Below are positions 9,401-16,576 of a stretch of 64,000 bases of DNA, piece after piece. The stretch is from Kitasatospora aureofaciens. GTDB lineage: Bacteria > Actinomycetota > Actinomycetes > Streptomycetales > Streptomycetaceae. Both the position numbers and the translations under genes were made by a program. Each line of letters opens with the position of its first letter. Positions within the stretch are counted from its first letter, which is position 1. Where the stretch lies: positions 1 to 64,000 of the forward strand of contig NZ_JAHTKP010000031.1 of the NCBI RefSeq assembly GCF_019192735.1, in the 5' to 3' direction. The notes under the pieces were generated by a model. That model worked only from the letters and a program-made list of their open reading frames with translations. It had not been told where the DNA came from and made no database searches.

Positions 9401-10344
9401 CCGACGACACCCTGATGGCGCCGTACGAGCTGGGCGGCGGCTGGGTGCGGCTCGGCGAGGCGAAGGTCGGCGAGCGGGCGTTCCTCGGCAACTCGGGGAT
9501 GACCGCGCCCGGACGGGCGGTGCCCAAGCGGGGCCTGGTCGGGGTGCTGTCGGCGACGCCGGAGAAGGCCAAGAAGGGCGGCTCCTACCTGGGCATGCCG
9601 CCGATGCGGCTGCCGCGCGCGGCGGACGAGGCGGACCAGAGCCTCACCTACGAGCCGCCGGCCCGGCTACTGTGGGCGCGCGGGCTGGTCGAGCTGGGCC
9701 GGCTCCTGCCGGTGCTGGCCTCCGGGGCGCTCGGCGTGCTGACCGTCGCGGCGCTGTCGTGGCTGGCGGCGTCCTGGTCGGCGGGCGTGGCCGCGCTGCT
9801 GTCCGGCCTGCTCCTGCCGGCGGCCGGCGCGGTGGCCTGCCTGGTCGCGGTGGCGGCGAAGTGGCTGCTGGTCGGACGGTTCCGGGCGGTGGAGCACCCG
9901 CTGTGGAGCGGCTTCGTGTGGCGCAACGAGCTCGCCGACACCTTCGTCGAGGTGCTGGCCGTGCCGTGGCTGGTCGGCGCGGTGCCGGGCACGCCGGTGC
10001 TGAACCTGTGGCTGCGCGCGCTCGGCGCGCGGGTCGGGCGCGGCGTCTGGTGCGAGAGCTACTGGCTGCCGGAGGCGGACCTGGTCACCATCGGGGACGG
10101 CGTCAGCATCAACCGGGGCTGCGTCGTGCAGACCCACCTCTTCCACGACCGAATCATGCGGATGGATACTGTGATCCTCCGCGAGGGCGCCACCCTGGGC
10201 CCGGGCGGGATCGTGCTGCCCGGCAGCACGGTGGGCGCGCGCAGCACGCTGGGCCCGGCCTCGCTGGTGATGCGCGCCGAGTCCGTCCCCGCCGACACGC
10301 GGTGGCTGGGCAACCCCATCGAGGCGTGGCAGACCACGCCATGA
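6412..10344 (+). CDS. Pls/PosA-type membrane NRPS (cationic homopoly-amino acid synthetase)
   Basis: A 1310-aa protein with the architecture of epsilon-poly-L-lysine synthetase. An adenylation domain (about 25-515; A3 core IFTSGSTGRPKG at 179-190) is followed by a thiolation domain with FFAIGGGSL (phosphopantetheine Ser561). Six hydrophobic segments (from about 618) then surround three soluble hexapeptide-repeat (left-handed beta-helix) domains at about 740-825, 970-1065 and 1205-1310. There is no condensation or thioesterase domain, as in known Pls. The A-domain pocket reads D-A-E-T-I-G-T-V-V-K, with an acidic Glu suited to a basic side chain. The ATG at 6412 is chosen because the A domain starts soon after it. 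The gene is coupled to an M1 peptidase. The product is probably a lysine- or ornithine-type polycation, which is unproven. Confidence 0.85.
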   Translation: MTAEPSRPEPNSTPPRALFPGLPAAAPRTLVDVLDATVRAHPNEPALDDGRVLLSYRALAAEVEQLRRRLAAAGIGPGDRVGVRVPSGTNDLYVSILAVLAAGAAYVPVDAEDPDERAQLVFEEAAVAAVLGAERALAVLRTNARDARDARDAQATQTAQAAQAAPGRRPTPADDAWIIFTSGSTGRPKGVAVTHRNAAAFIDAEAALFLRDEPIGPGDRVMAGLSVAFDASCEEMWLAWRHGACLVPVPRSQVRSGADLGPWLADQEITVVSTVPTLAALWPAEALNEVRLLIFGGEACPPELVQRLVTEGREVWNTYGPTEATVVACAALLTGDGPVRIGLPLDGWDLAVVDEAGEPVAPGGTGQLVIGGVGLARYLDPEKDAEKYAPLPSLGWDRAYRSGDLVQADPAGLLFLGRTDEQIKLGGRRIELGEVDAALQALPRVAGAAAAVRTARGGNQLLVGYLVVQDGFDREKAVERLRAELPAALVPLLAPVDTLPTRTSGKVDRNALPWPLPELETAGPTEQLYGTEAWLAEQWSEILGVTVTGPRDDFFAIGGGSLAAARLTTLLRTRYPSAAVLDIYQHPTLRKLARHLERTVAEGGEARTVAPVPTRAKLLQLLLLIPLFTVVGLRWTVALLAAGNLLSHLGDYPWASTASWWAVGAGALALYTPAGRLAIAAGGARLLLRGLRPGSYPRGGSTHLRLWAAERLAEVSGATSLSGAWLVRYARALGAKVAPEVDLHSLPPVTGMLKLGRGCAVEAEVDLCGYWLDGDRLEVGQVKVGSGAVVGTRSTLLPGARVGKRAQVVAGSSVTGQVPTGQRWGGAPAVKLGRVERSWPKDRPPRRARWAALYGAGGTALGLLPVLPAVAAVAVLSRFVHPGDGLGAALGGALLGLLPATLAYGAVYTTQLVALVRLLSLGLTPGVHPLHGRVGWQAWTVTQLMDQAREVLFPLYAGLVTPLWLRALGMRVGRGAEVSTVLALPSLATVGDGAFLADDTLMAPYELGGGWVRLGEAKVGERAFLGNSGMTAPGRAVPKRGLVGVLSATPEKAKKGGSYLGMPPMRLPRAADEADQSLTYEPPARLLWARGLVELGRLLPVLASGALGVLTVAALSWLAASWSAGVAALLSGLLLPAAGAVACLVAVAAKWLLVGRFRAVEHPLWSGFVWRNELADTFVEVLAVPWLVGAVPGTPVLNLWLRALGARVGRGVWCESYWLPEADLVTIGDGVSINRGCVVQTHLFHDRIMRMDTVILREGATLGPGGIVLPGSTVGARSTLGPASLVMRAESVPADTRWLGNPIEAWQTTP
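6841..6867 (+). repeat. 9-bp tandem repeat inside the adenylation domain
   Basis: Three perfect copies of GCACGGGAC encode ARD repeats, then degrade into Ala/Gln/Thr-rich codons. The repeat lies in a variable surface loop between adenylation-domain motifs A2 and A3, so copy-number change would keep the frame. Confidence 0.85.
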
Positions 10345-11705
10345 CCACCCGTCCCGGCCCGCAGGAAGCGCCCGTCCCCGTGAAGTTCAAGCACGTCCCG
10401 GCGGCCGCCGGTGCCCCGGATCCGTACTTCCCGCAGAGCGGCGACCACCGCTACCGGGTGCACCGCTACGAGCTCGCGCTGGACTACCGGCCCGGGCCCA
10501 ACCGGCTCGGCGGCTCGGCCCGGCTGAGCGCGGTGGCCGACGCGGCGCTGGACGGGTTCGCGCTGGACCTGGCCGAGTTCCGGATCGGGCGGGTCCTGGT
10601 GGACGGCCGGGCCGCCCGCTACACCCACCGGGCCGGCAAACTGCGGATCCGCCCGGCCAAGGCGCTGGCGGCGGGCGCGGCGTTCACCGTCGAGGTCCAC
10701 TACAGCGGCAACCCGCGCCCGGTGCGCAGCCCGTGGGGCGGCCTGGGCTGGGAGGAGCTGACCGAGGGCGCGCTGGTCGCCAGCCAGCCGGTCGGCGCAC
10801 CGTCCTGGTTCCCGTGCAACGACCGGCCCGCGGACAAGGCGACCTACCAGATAGCGGTCACCACGCCGTCGCCGTTCACCGTGGTGGCGAGCGGCCGGCT
10901 GCTCACCCGGACCACCCGGGCGTCCAGCACCACCTGGGTGTACGAGCAGAGCGCGCCGACCTCGCCGTACCTGGTGACGGTCTCGATCGGCCACTACCGG
11001 CCGGTGCCGCTCGCCGCGCGCCCGGCGGTGCCGCAGACCGGGTACGTGCCCGAGCCGCTGGTGGCCTCCTTCACCGAGGACTTCGGCCGGCAGCCGGAGA
11101 TGATGGCGTACTTCGCCGAGGCCTTCGGGCCGTACCCGTTCGGCGAGTACGCGGTGGTCGTCGCGGACGAGGAGCTGGACGTCCCGGTGGAGGCGCAGGG
11201 CGTGGCCACCTTCGGCACCAACCACCTCGGCGGCGGCTGGGGGCGGGAGCGGCTGATCGCGCACGAGCTGGCGCACCAGTGGTTCGGCAACAGCGTCACC
11301 ATCGCCGACTGGCGGCACATCTGGCTGAACGAGGGCTTCGCCAAGTACGCGGAGTGGCTCTGGTCGGAGCACGCCGGCGGCCCCGCCGCGGCCACCCACG
11401 CCGCTGCCGCGCACTCGCTGCTGGCCAGGCTCCCGCAGGACCTGCGGCCGGCCGACCCGGGCCGAAAGCTGATGTTCGACGACCGGCTCTACCAGCGCGG
11501 CGGCCTCGCCGTGCACGCGCTGCGGCGCGCGCTCGGCGACACCTCCTTCTTCGCGATGCTGAAGGACTGGACGAGCATCAACCGGCACGGGGTGGTCACC
11601 ACCGCCGACCTGCTCGCCCACGCCTCCCGGTACGCCGACGCGCCACTCGCCCCGCTCTTCGACGCCTGGCTGCACCGGCCGGAACTCCCGCCGCTGCCGG
11701 CCTGA
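10341..11705 (+). CDS. M1-family zinc metallopeptidase, probable polycation-degrading partner
   Basis: A 454-aa M1 aminopeptidase-like protein without a signal peptide. The zinc site is HELAHQWFGN (His308, Glu309, His312) with NEGFAKY supplying Glu331. A beta-sandwich N-terminal domain precedes it. Its ATG overlaps the synthetase stop (ATGA), so the two are translationally coupled. In epsilon-poly-L-lysine producers an aminopeptidase-type Pld enzyme that trims the polymer accompanies pls. By that analogy this protein may trim or detoxify the product, but the substrate is inferred from context only. Confidence 0.85.
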   Translation: MTTRPGPQEAPVPVKFKHVPAAAGAPDPYFPQSGDHRYRVHRYELALDYRPGPNRLGGSARLSAVADAALDGFALDLAEFRIGRVLVDGRAARYTHRAGKLRIRPAKALAAGAAFTVEVHYSGNPRPVRSPWGGLGWEELTEGALVASQPVGAPSWFPCNDRPADKATYQIAVTTPSPFTVVASGRLLTRTTRASSTTWVYEQSAPTSPYLVTVSIGHYRPVPLAARPAVPQTGYVPEPLVASFTEDFGRQPEMMAYFAEAFGPYPFGEYAVVVADEELDVPVEAQGVATFGTNHLGGGWGRERLIAHELAHQWFGNSVTIADWRHIWLNEGFAKYAEWLWSEHAGGPAAATHAAAAHSLLARLPQDLRPADPGRKLMFDDRLYQRGGLAVHALRRALGDTSFFAMLKDWTSINRHGVVTTADLLAHASRYADAPLAPLFDAWLHRPELPPLPA

Positions 11706-11752
11706 CCCTATATTCACCGGGGTCCGACGCCGGGCTGGGCTACTGTCCGTCC

Positions 11753-13210
11753 ATGCCCCAGGATTCAGAAGATCAGATGACCGACCTGCTTGACGAGCTG
11801 CTGCCCACCACCCGCCGCGCCCTGCTGCACCGGATCGCGGTCGCCCAGGCCGAGGGCCGGACGCCCTCGCTGGTCGCCGGGGTGGTGCGGGACGGGCGGC
11901 TGGTCTGGAGCGGGGCCCGCAGCATGGTCGACGGGCACGCGCCGACCCCCGACGTGCAGTATCGGATCGGCTCGCTCACCAAGACCTTCGTCGCCGTGCT
12001 GGTCCTGCGGCTGCGTGACGAGGGCCTGCTCGACCTCGCCGACCCGCTGGGCCGCCACTTGCCCGGCACCCCGGCCGACGACGCGACCATCTCGCAGTTG
12101 CTCTCCCACTCCGCGGGGCTCGCCGCCGAGACGCCCGGGCCCTGGTGGGAGCGCACCGACGGCGGCCTACGGCCCGAACTCTCCGACCTGCTGGAGTCCG
12201 AGGCCCCGCTCAAGCACCCGGCCGGGCGCCGCCACCACTACTCCAACCCCGGCTACGCCCTGCTCGGCGCGCTGGTGGAGAAGCTGCGCGGCGAGCCCTG
12301 GGGCGAGGTGCTGCGCCGCGAGGTGCTCGCCCCGCTCGGCATGGACCGCACCACGCTGCTCCCCGAGCACCCGCACGCCGGCGGCTTCGCCGTCCACCCG
12401 TGGGCCGACGTGATGCTGCCGGAACCGCTCACCGACACCGGGCTGATGGGCCCGGCCGGCCAACTCTGGTCCACCGCGGCCGACCTGGCGCGCTGGGCCG
12501 CCTTCCTCGCCGACGGCGGTGAGTCGGTGCTCGGTGGCGAGAAGGCTCTCGGCGACGGGAAGGCACTCGACGGCGAGAAGGTGCTCGCCGCCGCCACGCT
12601 CGCCGAGATGCGCCGCCCCGCCGTCGGCCCGGACAACCCGGACTGGACCAGCACCTACGGCCTCGGCCTCCAACTGCTGCGCCACGAGGGCCGGGTGCTG
12701 TACGGCCACTCCGGCTCGATGCCGGGCTTCACGGCCGGCCTCTGGGTCAGCGAACAGGACGGCCTGGCGGCCCTCGCCCTGTCCAACGCGACCACCGGCG
12801 CCAACACCCCGCTGCTGGCCGCCCAGTTGATCACGCTCACCGCCGAGCACGAACCGCGGATCCCCGCACCATGGCGCCCGCTGCCCGAGGTGGACGAGGA
12901 ACTGCTGGCGCTCACCGGCCCCTGGTACTGGGGCGCGGCCCCGCACGCCCTGCGGCTCACCGCCGACCGCGGCCTGGAGCTCGGCCCGCTCGCCGGCGGC
13001 AACCGCAGCTCCCGCTTCCGCGCCGAGCCGGACGGCACCTGGACCGGGCTCGACAACTACTACGCGGGCGAGAGCCTGCGCGTGGTCCGGGCCGCCGACG
13101 GCACGGTCAGCCACCTGGACCTCGGATCCTTCGTCCTCACCCGCGAGCCGTACGGCCCGGACGCGGCCGTCCCGGGCGGCGTCGACCCGCAGGGGTGGCG
13201 GGCGTACTGA
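11753..13210 (+). CDS. Beta-lactamase-family serine hydrolase
   Basis: A 485-aa class C beta-lactamase/DD-peptidase-type protein with SLTK (Ser74, Lys77), the YSN motif and an HSG motif in place of KTG, followed by a C-terminal extension of about 130 residues. No signal peptide is visible, so it is probably cytoplasmic and more likely an esterase or D-aminopeptidase than a resistance enzyme. The start could also be the ATG at 11777, since the Shine-Dalgarno is weak for both. It follows the peptidase by 47 bp and may belong to the same transcription unit. Confidence 0.8.
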   Translation: MPQDSEDQMTDLLDELLPTTRRALLHRIAVAQAEGRTPSLVAGVVRDGRLVWSGARSMVDGHAPTPDVQYRIGSLTKTFVAVLVLRLRDEGLLDLADPLGRHLPGTPADDATISQLLSHSAGLAAETPGPWWERTDGGLRPELSDLLESEAPLKHPAGRRHHYSNPGYALLGALVEKLRGEPWGEVLRREVLAPLGMDRTTLLPEHPHAGGFAVHPWADVMLPEPLTDTGLMGPAGQLWSTAADLARWAAFLADGGESVLGGEKALGDGKALDGEKVLAAATLAEMRRPAVGPDNPDWTSTYGLGLQLLRHEGRVLYGHSGSMPGFTAGLWVSEQDGLAALALSNATTGANTPLLAAQLITLTAEHEPRIPAPWRPLPEVDEELLALTGPWYWGAAPHALRLTADRGLELGPLAGGNRSSRFRAEPDGTWTGLDNYYAGESLRVVRAADGTVSHLDLGSFVLTREPYGPDAAVPGGVDPQGWRAY

Positions 13211-13383
13211 CCGCGTCCCGGTCGGCACCCCGGTTGTCCACCCCCACCCGGCGAGCGCCGAACGACCCGCAGGTGCCCGGCAGATGACCACCGGGGCGCG
13301 GGTGGCCCCATTCAGCAGCTGCACATCTGTCCTCCCCCGAACGGCAACGTGAATTCCAGCCGGCACGGAGAAACATACGGTGA

Positions 13384-13418
13384 CCGGTTCGCATCCATGC
13401 CCGACGGGTGCGAACCGG
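13384..13418. promoter_or_regulatory. Inverted repeat in the olsB upstream region
   Basis: CCGGTTCGCA (13384-13393) and TGCGAACCGG (13409-13418) form perfect 10-bp arms around a 15-nt loop. A degenerate third arm (CGCACCGAACCG) follows. The element sits about 60-90 bp before the olsB start and could be a regulator site or an mRNA hairpin. Confidence 0.45.
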
Positions 13419-13474
13419 GCCGGTGTCGCACCGAACCGCGGCACCCCCGTCCGTGCTGCCCTGGAGGGTCCGCC

Positions 13475-14314
13475 ATGACCACCGTCCCCACGTACACTCC
13501 GACCGCAGTCGCCCCCACCCACGGCACCCCGGCCGTGCCCGCCCCGCGCCAGAACCCGCCGGCGGCGCCCGCCTACACCGTCTCCCTCGCCCGCGACGAG
13601 GACGACGTCCGCGCCGCCCAGCTGCTGCGCCACCAGGTGTTCGCGGAGGAGCTCGGCGCCGTCCTGCACAGCCCGGTCACCGGCCTGGACGTCGACCCGT
13701 TCGACGAGTACTGCGACCACCTGCTCGTCCGCGAGGGCGAGCACGGCCCCGTCGTCGGCACCTACCGGCTGCTGCGCCCCGAGGCCGCCCGCCGCGCCGG
13801 ACGGCTCTACTCCGACGGCGAGTTCGACCTCTCCGCGCTGGCGCCGGTCCGGCCCGGGCTGGTCGAGCTCGGCCGCTCCTGCATCCGCGCCGACCACCGC
13901 GGCAACGGCGCCGTCATCAACCTCATGTGGGGCGGCATCGCCCGCTACCTCGCCGACACCGGCAACACCTGGGTGGGCGGCTGCTGCTCGATCCCCCTCG
14001 ACGACGGCGGCGCCACCGCGGCCCGGGTCTGGGACACCGTCAGCGCCAAGTACATTGCCCCCGACGAGTACCGGGTGACCCCGCACCGCCGCTGGGACGC
14101 CACCGGCGTGCCGCGCGCCGAGCGGGGCGCGCTGCCGGCCCTGCTCCGCGGCTACCTGCGGCTCGGCGCCTGGGTCTGCGGCGAGCCCGCGTACGACCCG
14201 GACTTCGCCTGCGCCGACCTCTACGTGCTGCTCTCGCTGGAGCGCACCGACCCCCGCTACCTGCGGCACTTCCTCGCCGGAGTGCCCGCCCAGCCGCTGG
14301 GCCCACAGTCATGA
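13475..14314 (+). CDS. olsB: OlsB-like ornithine N-acyltransferase (GNAT-fold)
   Basis: The 279-aa protein begins with about 38 Pro/Thr-rich residues, then has the OlsB-type acyltransferase core: LLRHQVFAEELG, DPFDEYCDHLLV, VGTYRLLRPEAA, LVELGRSCIRADHRGNGAVINLMWGGIARY. OlsB transfers a 3-hydroxyacyl chain from acyl-ACP to the alpha-amine of ornithine to give lyso-ornithine lipid. The ATG at 13475 follows a GGAGGG Shine-Dalgarno. The next full gene is the OlsA-like O-acyltransferase, completing the pathway. The stop overlaps a mini-ORF start (ATGA). Confidence 0.8.
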   Translation: MTTVPTYTPTAVAPTHGTPAVPAPRQNPPAAPAYTVSLARDEDDVRAAQLLRHQVFAEELGAVLHSPVTGLDVDPFDEYCDHLLVREGEHGPVVGTYRLLRPEAARRAGRLYSDGEFDLSALAPVRPGLVELGRSCIRADHRGNGAVINLMWGGIARYLADTGNTWVGGCCSIPLDDGGATAARVWDTVSAKYIAPDEYRVTPHRRWDATGVPRAERGALPALLRGYLRLGAWVCGEPAYDPDFACADLYVLLSLERTDPRYLRHFLAGVPAQPLGPQS

Positions 14315-14349
14315 GCGGGCACAGCGGCAGAATTGGGGCGGGCGCATGA
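14311..14349 (+). CDS. Mini-ORF 1 between olsB and olsA (12 aa)
   Basis: MSGHSGRIGAGA is encoded by a frame whose ATG overlaps the olsB stop (ATGA, 14311-14314) and whose TGA overlaps the ATG of the next mini-ORF. The overlaps are seen directly. Translation is inferred from the perfect chain of three ATGA junctions. Confidence 0.4.
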   Translation: MSGHSGRIGAGA

Positions 14350-14429
14350 GCGAGCCTAGCGAGCGAATCATCGAGAGGTGCGTGTTGCGCGAAGCGCCTG
14401 CTGAGCGAAGCGAGGCGGGCGCATGAGCG
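14337..14429 (+). repeat. 16-bp direct repeats carrying ATGA junctions
   Basis: GGCGGGCGCATGAGCG occurs at 14337-14352 and again at 14414-14429, 77 bp apart. Both copies contain an ATGA stop/start overlap. The interval is rich in GAGCGAAGCGAG-like words that resemble small dispersed repeats in actinomycete genomes. Confidence 0.85.
14346..14426 (+). CDS. Mini-ORF 2 between olsB and olsA (26 aa)
   Basis: A 26-codon frame starting MSEPSERIIERC and ending ERSEAGA. Its ATG overlaps the stop of mini-ORF 1 and its TGA overlaps the ATG of olsA at 14423. It may serve as a relay for translating ribosomes rather than encode a functional peptide. Alternatively it is a repeat that happens to be open. 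Confidence 0.4.
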   Translation: MSEPSERIIERCVLREAPAERSEAGA

Positions 14430-15235
14430 TGTGGCTGCCGACCGCGCCCTGCCGCCCCGAGACCTGCCTGGCCGAGCCCTCGCCGGAGGTCTCGTACCCC
14501 CGGCGGGCGCTGCGGCTGACGCTGTGCCTGGCGGCGGTGGCGGCGGGCGTCCTGCTAAGCCTGCCGGTCCGCTTCCTCCCGCAGGAGGCCCGGGACCGGA
14601 TGATCCGGCTCTGGGCCCGCACGCTGCTGCGCGCCCTCGGGGTCACCGTCCACCTCGACCGGCCCGGCGACGCGATGGGCGGCGGGATGCTCGTGGTGGC
14701 CAACCACGTCTCCTGGCTGGACATCCCGCTGATCGCCACCGGGCGGCCGGGGCGCTCGCTGGCCAAGACCGAGGTCCGGAAGTGGCCGGTGCTCGGGCCG
14801 CTGATCGCCTGGGGCGGCACGGTGTTCCTCGACCGCGACCGGCTGCGCACCCTGCCGGACACGGTCGAGGCGGTCGCCCGGGTGCTGCGCTCGGGCCACC
14901 CGGTGATCGTCTTCCCGGAGGGGTCGACCTGGTGCGGGCGGGAGAGCGGCCGGTTCCGGCCGGCGCTGTTCCAGGCCGCGGTGGAGACCGGCGCCTTCGT
15001 CCAGCCGGTAACGATCCGTTACCGGCTGGCGGACGGGCGGCCGACCAGCGCGCCCGCCTTCGTCGGCGAGGACGGGCTGCTCACCTCACTCGCCCGGGTG
15101 GTCGCGGTGCGTGGGCTGGTCGCCGAGGTGACGTTCCTGCCGCCGATCCCGGCCCCCGATCCGCAGCCCACCCGGTGGGGGGCGCGGCGGGAGCTGGCCC
15201 GGGCGGCGCAGGCGGCGGTCGAGGGGATCCGGTGA
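14423..15235 (+). CDS. olsA: OlsA/PlsC-like 1-acyl-glycerol/lyso-ornithine lipid acyltransferase
   Basis: A 270-aa membrane-associated acyltransferase with an N-terminal hydrophobic segment (about residues 31-50), the catalytic NHVSWLD (Hx4D) motif and the FPEGST acceptor-binding motif typical of PlsC/OlsA. Downstream of OlsB it is expected to add the second fatty acid to lyso-ornithine lipid. General lysophosphatidate acylation is the alternative. The ATG lies in the second copy of a 16-bp repeat and overlaps the stop of a 26-codon mini-ORF. Confidence 0.8.
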   Translation: MSVWLPTAPCRPETCLAEPSPEVSYPRRALRLTLCLAAVAAGVLLSLPVRFLPQEARDRMIRLWARTLLRALGVTVHLDRPGDAMGGGMLVVANHVSWLDIPLIATGRPGRSLAKTEVRKWPVLGPLIAWGGTVFLDRDRLRTLPDTVEAVARVLRSGHPVIVFPEGSTWCGRESGRFRPALFQAAVETGAFVQPVTIRYRLADGRPTSAPAFVGEDGLLTSLARVVAVRGLVAEVTFLPPIPAPDPQPTRWGARRELARAAQAAVEGIR

Positions 15236-15308
15236 GGCTCTTCCGGGCAGGCCGTCACTGCGTGTGAGCCTCCACGCACGGCTCCGGCTCCGACTCCGGC
15301 CGGGGCCG

Positions 15309-15831
15309 GTCGCCGTCGGCGCCTTGCGGTTCGGCCGGGGCGGCGACCGGGTGCCGCCGCTGCTGGCCAGCCGCCTCAACCGGGGTCGCGAGGTGTACGA
15401 GAAGCAGGCCGCGCGCGGCAACCCGCCGGTCCTGATCACCTCGGGCGGTCAGGGCCCGGACGAGAAGCTGCCGGAGTCCCACGCCATGGCCGGCTACCTG
15501 GTGGAGCGCGGCTTCCCCGCCGAGCACATCGAGCGCGAGGACCGCTCGCGCACCACCGAGGAGAACCTGCTCCTTCAGCAAGGCCATCATGGAGCAGGCC
15601 AAGCCCGGCTACCGCTGCGTTATCGTCACCAACAACTTCCATGCCTTCCGGGCGGCGTTCACGGCCCGGAAGACCGACGTCAACGGCCAGGTGTTCGGCT
15701 CGCCGACGGCCGCGTACTACTGGCCGAGCGCAACCATCCGCGAATTCGCCGCCGTCTTCCTCTCCCACAAGCTGATCAACTTCGGCATCTGCGGCTTCCT
15801 CGCCCTCTGCGGGGTCCTCGCCTCGCTCTGA
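15309..15831 (+). pseudogene. YdcF/SanA-like (DUF218) protein, truncated and frameshifted
   Basis: Two adjacent frames together spell a DUF218 membrane protein. The first gives GGDRVPPLLASRLNRGREVY and SGGQGPDEKLPESHAMAGYL; the second gives SKAIMEQAKPGYRCVIVTNN, FHAFRAAFTARKT and a C-terminal hydrophobic helix. They join at 15570-15574, where CTGCTCCTTCAGC has one extra C compared with the expected Leu-Phe-Ser codons. The 5' part (membrane segments and start codon) is missing or scrambled. It is therefore a pseudogene downstream of olsA, with the frameshift probably recent because the rest is well conserved. Confidence 0.75.
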
Positions 15832-15910
15832 GCCCGGTATCCCTGAGCCCGTCATCCCTCCTTACTTTCGGGCCCCGGTCACTGCCTGCGGCGACCGGGG
15901 CCCGCTCCCG

Positions 15911-16456
15911 TCAGGCCTCCGGGCGCGGGGCCAGGATCGCGCAGGTGGTGGTCGCGTGCGCGTACAGCTTGCCGTTCTCCGCCCCGATGACGCGGGCCTC
16001 GGCGGTGGCCACCGTCCGGCCGAGGTGCACCACCGTGCCCTCGCAGCGCAGCAGCCCCGAGTCGGCGAACACCGGGCGCACCATGTGGACGTTCAACTGT
16101 GTGGTGGTGTAGCCGAGTCCGGCGGGCAGCCGGCTCAGGACGGCGCAGCCGAGGGCCGAGTCGAGCAGGGTGGCGAGGAAGCCGCCGTGGACGGTGTTCA
16201 TCGGGTTGTACAGATGCTCGCCGGGCTCGCCCTCGAAGACCGCCAAACCCGCCTTCGCCTCGGTCAGGTGGAAGCCCAGTGTGCTGCAGATCGAGGGCTG
16301 GATCCGGCCGGCGATGATCTCCTGGAGGATCTCCTCCCCGGTCAGATGCGCATAGGCGGAGATGGGGGGACCGGCCTCCCACGTATGGGTGCGGGTCCGC
16401 AGCTCCCTGCCTTCCAGGGGCTTCTGCTCATCGGTCGCGATCTCATGATTCGTCAT
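15911..16456 (-). CDS. PaaI-type hotdog thioesterase
   Basis: The 181-aa product carries a PaaI-like hotdog domain in its C-terminal two thirds, with NPMNTVHGGFLATLLDSALG (the HGG segment and catalytic acidic residue region) and YTTTQLNVHMVRPV. These proteins hydrolyse acyl-CoA thioesters, often of aromatic or medium-chain acids. The frame is open to 16549, but the ATG at 16456 gives a product closer to family length. A first 60-residue extension is not typical of the domain and has no recognised role. Confidence 0.75.
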   Translation of the reverse strand: MTNHEIATDEQKPLEGRELRTRTHTWEAGPPISAYAHLTGEEILQEIIAGRIQPSICSTLGFHLTEAKAGLAVFEGEPGEHLYNPMNTVHGGFLATLLDSALGCAVLSRLPAGLGYTTTQLNVHMVRPVFADSGLLRCEGTVVHLGRTVATAEARVIGAENGKLYAHATTTCAILAPRPEA

Positions 16457-16576
16457 GAGATCAACCTGCCCTGTTCCGCGCCCTCCCTCAAGTGCCGTCG
16501 GGGGATGGGGAGTAAGCGTCGTCAGGAGCTCTGGGGGATGGCGATCCACGCCCTCCTTTCAGCAATCTCACGACCT

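Noticed and set aside
6412-10344. Ordinary NRPS with condensation or thioesterase domains
   Set aside because: No HHxxxDG or GxSxG-type domain is present. The C-terminal part is membrane helices plus hexapeptide repeats.
6183-11705. Very long plus-strand frame (about 1840 codons) across the synthetase
   Set aside because: It is an out-of-frame shadow over the synthetase with low-complexity Arg/Pro/Gly content. Only its last 455 codons (from 10341) are a real gene.
11753-13210. Beta-lactam resistance gene
   Set aside because: The serine hydrolase has no signal peptide and carries HSG rather than KTG, so a periplasmic beta-lactamase role is unlikely.
12167-14269. 700-codon reverse frame opposite the serine hydrolase and olsB
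   Set aside because: Shadow of two genes with strong motifs on the plus strand.
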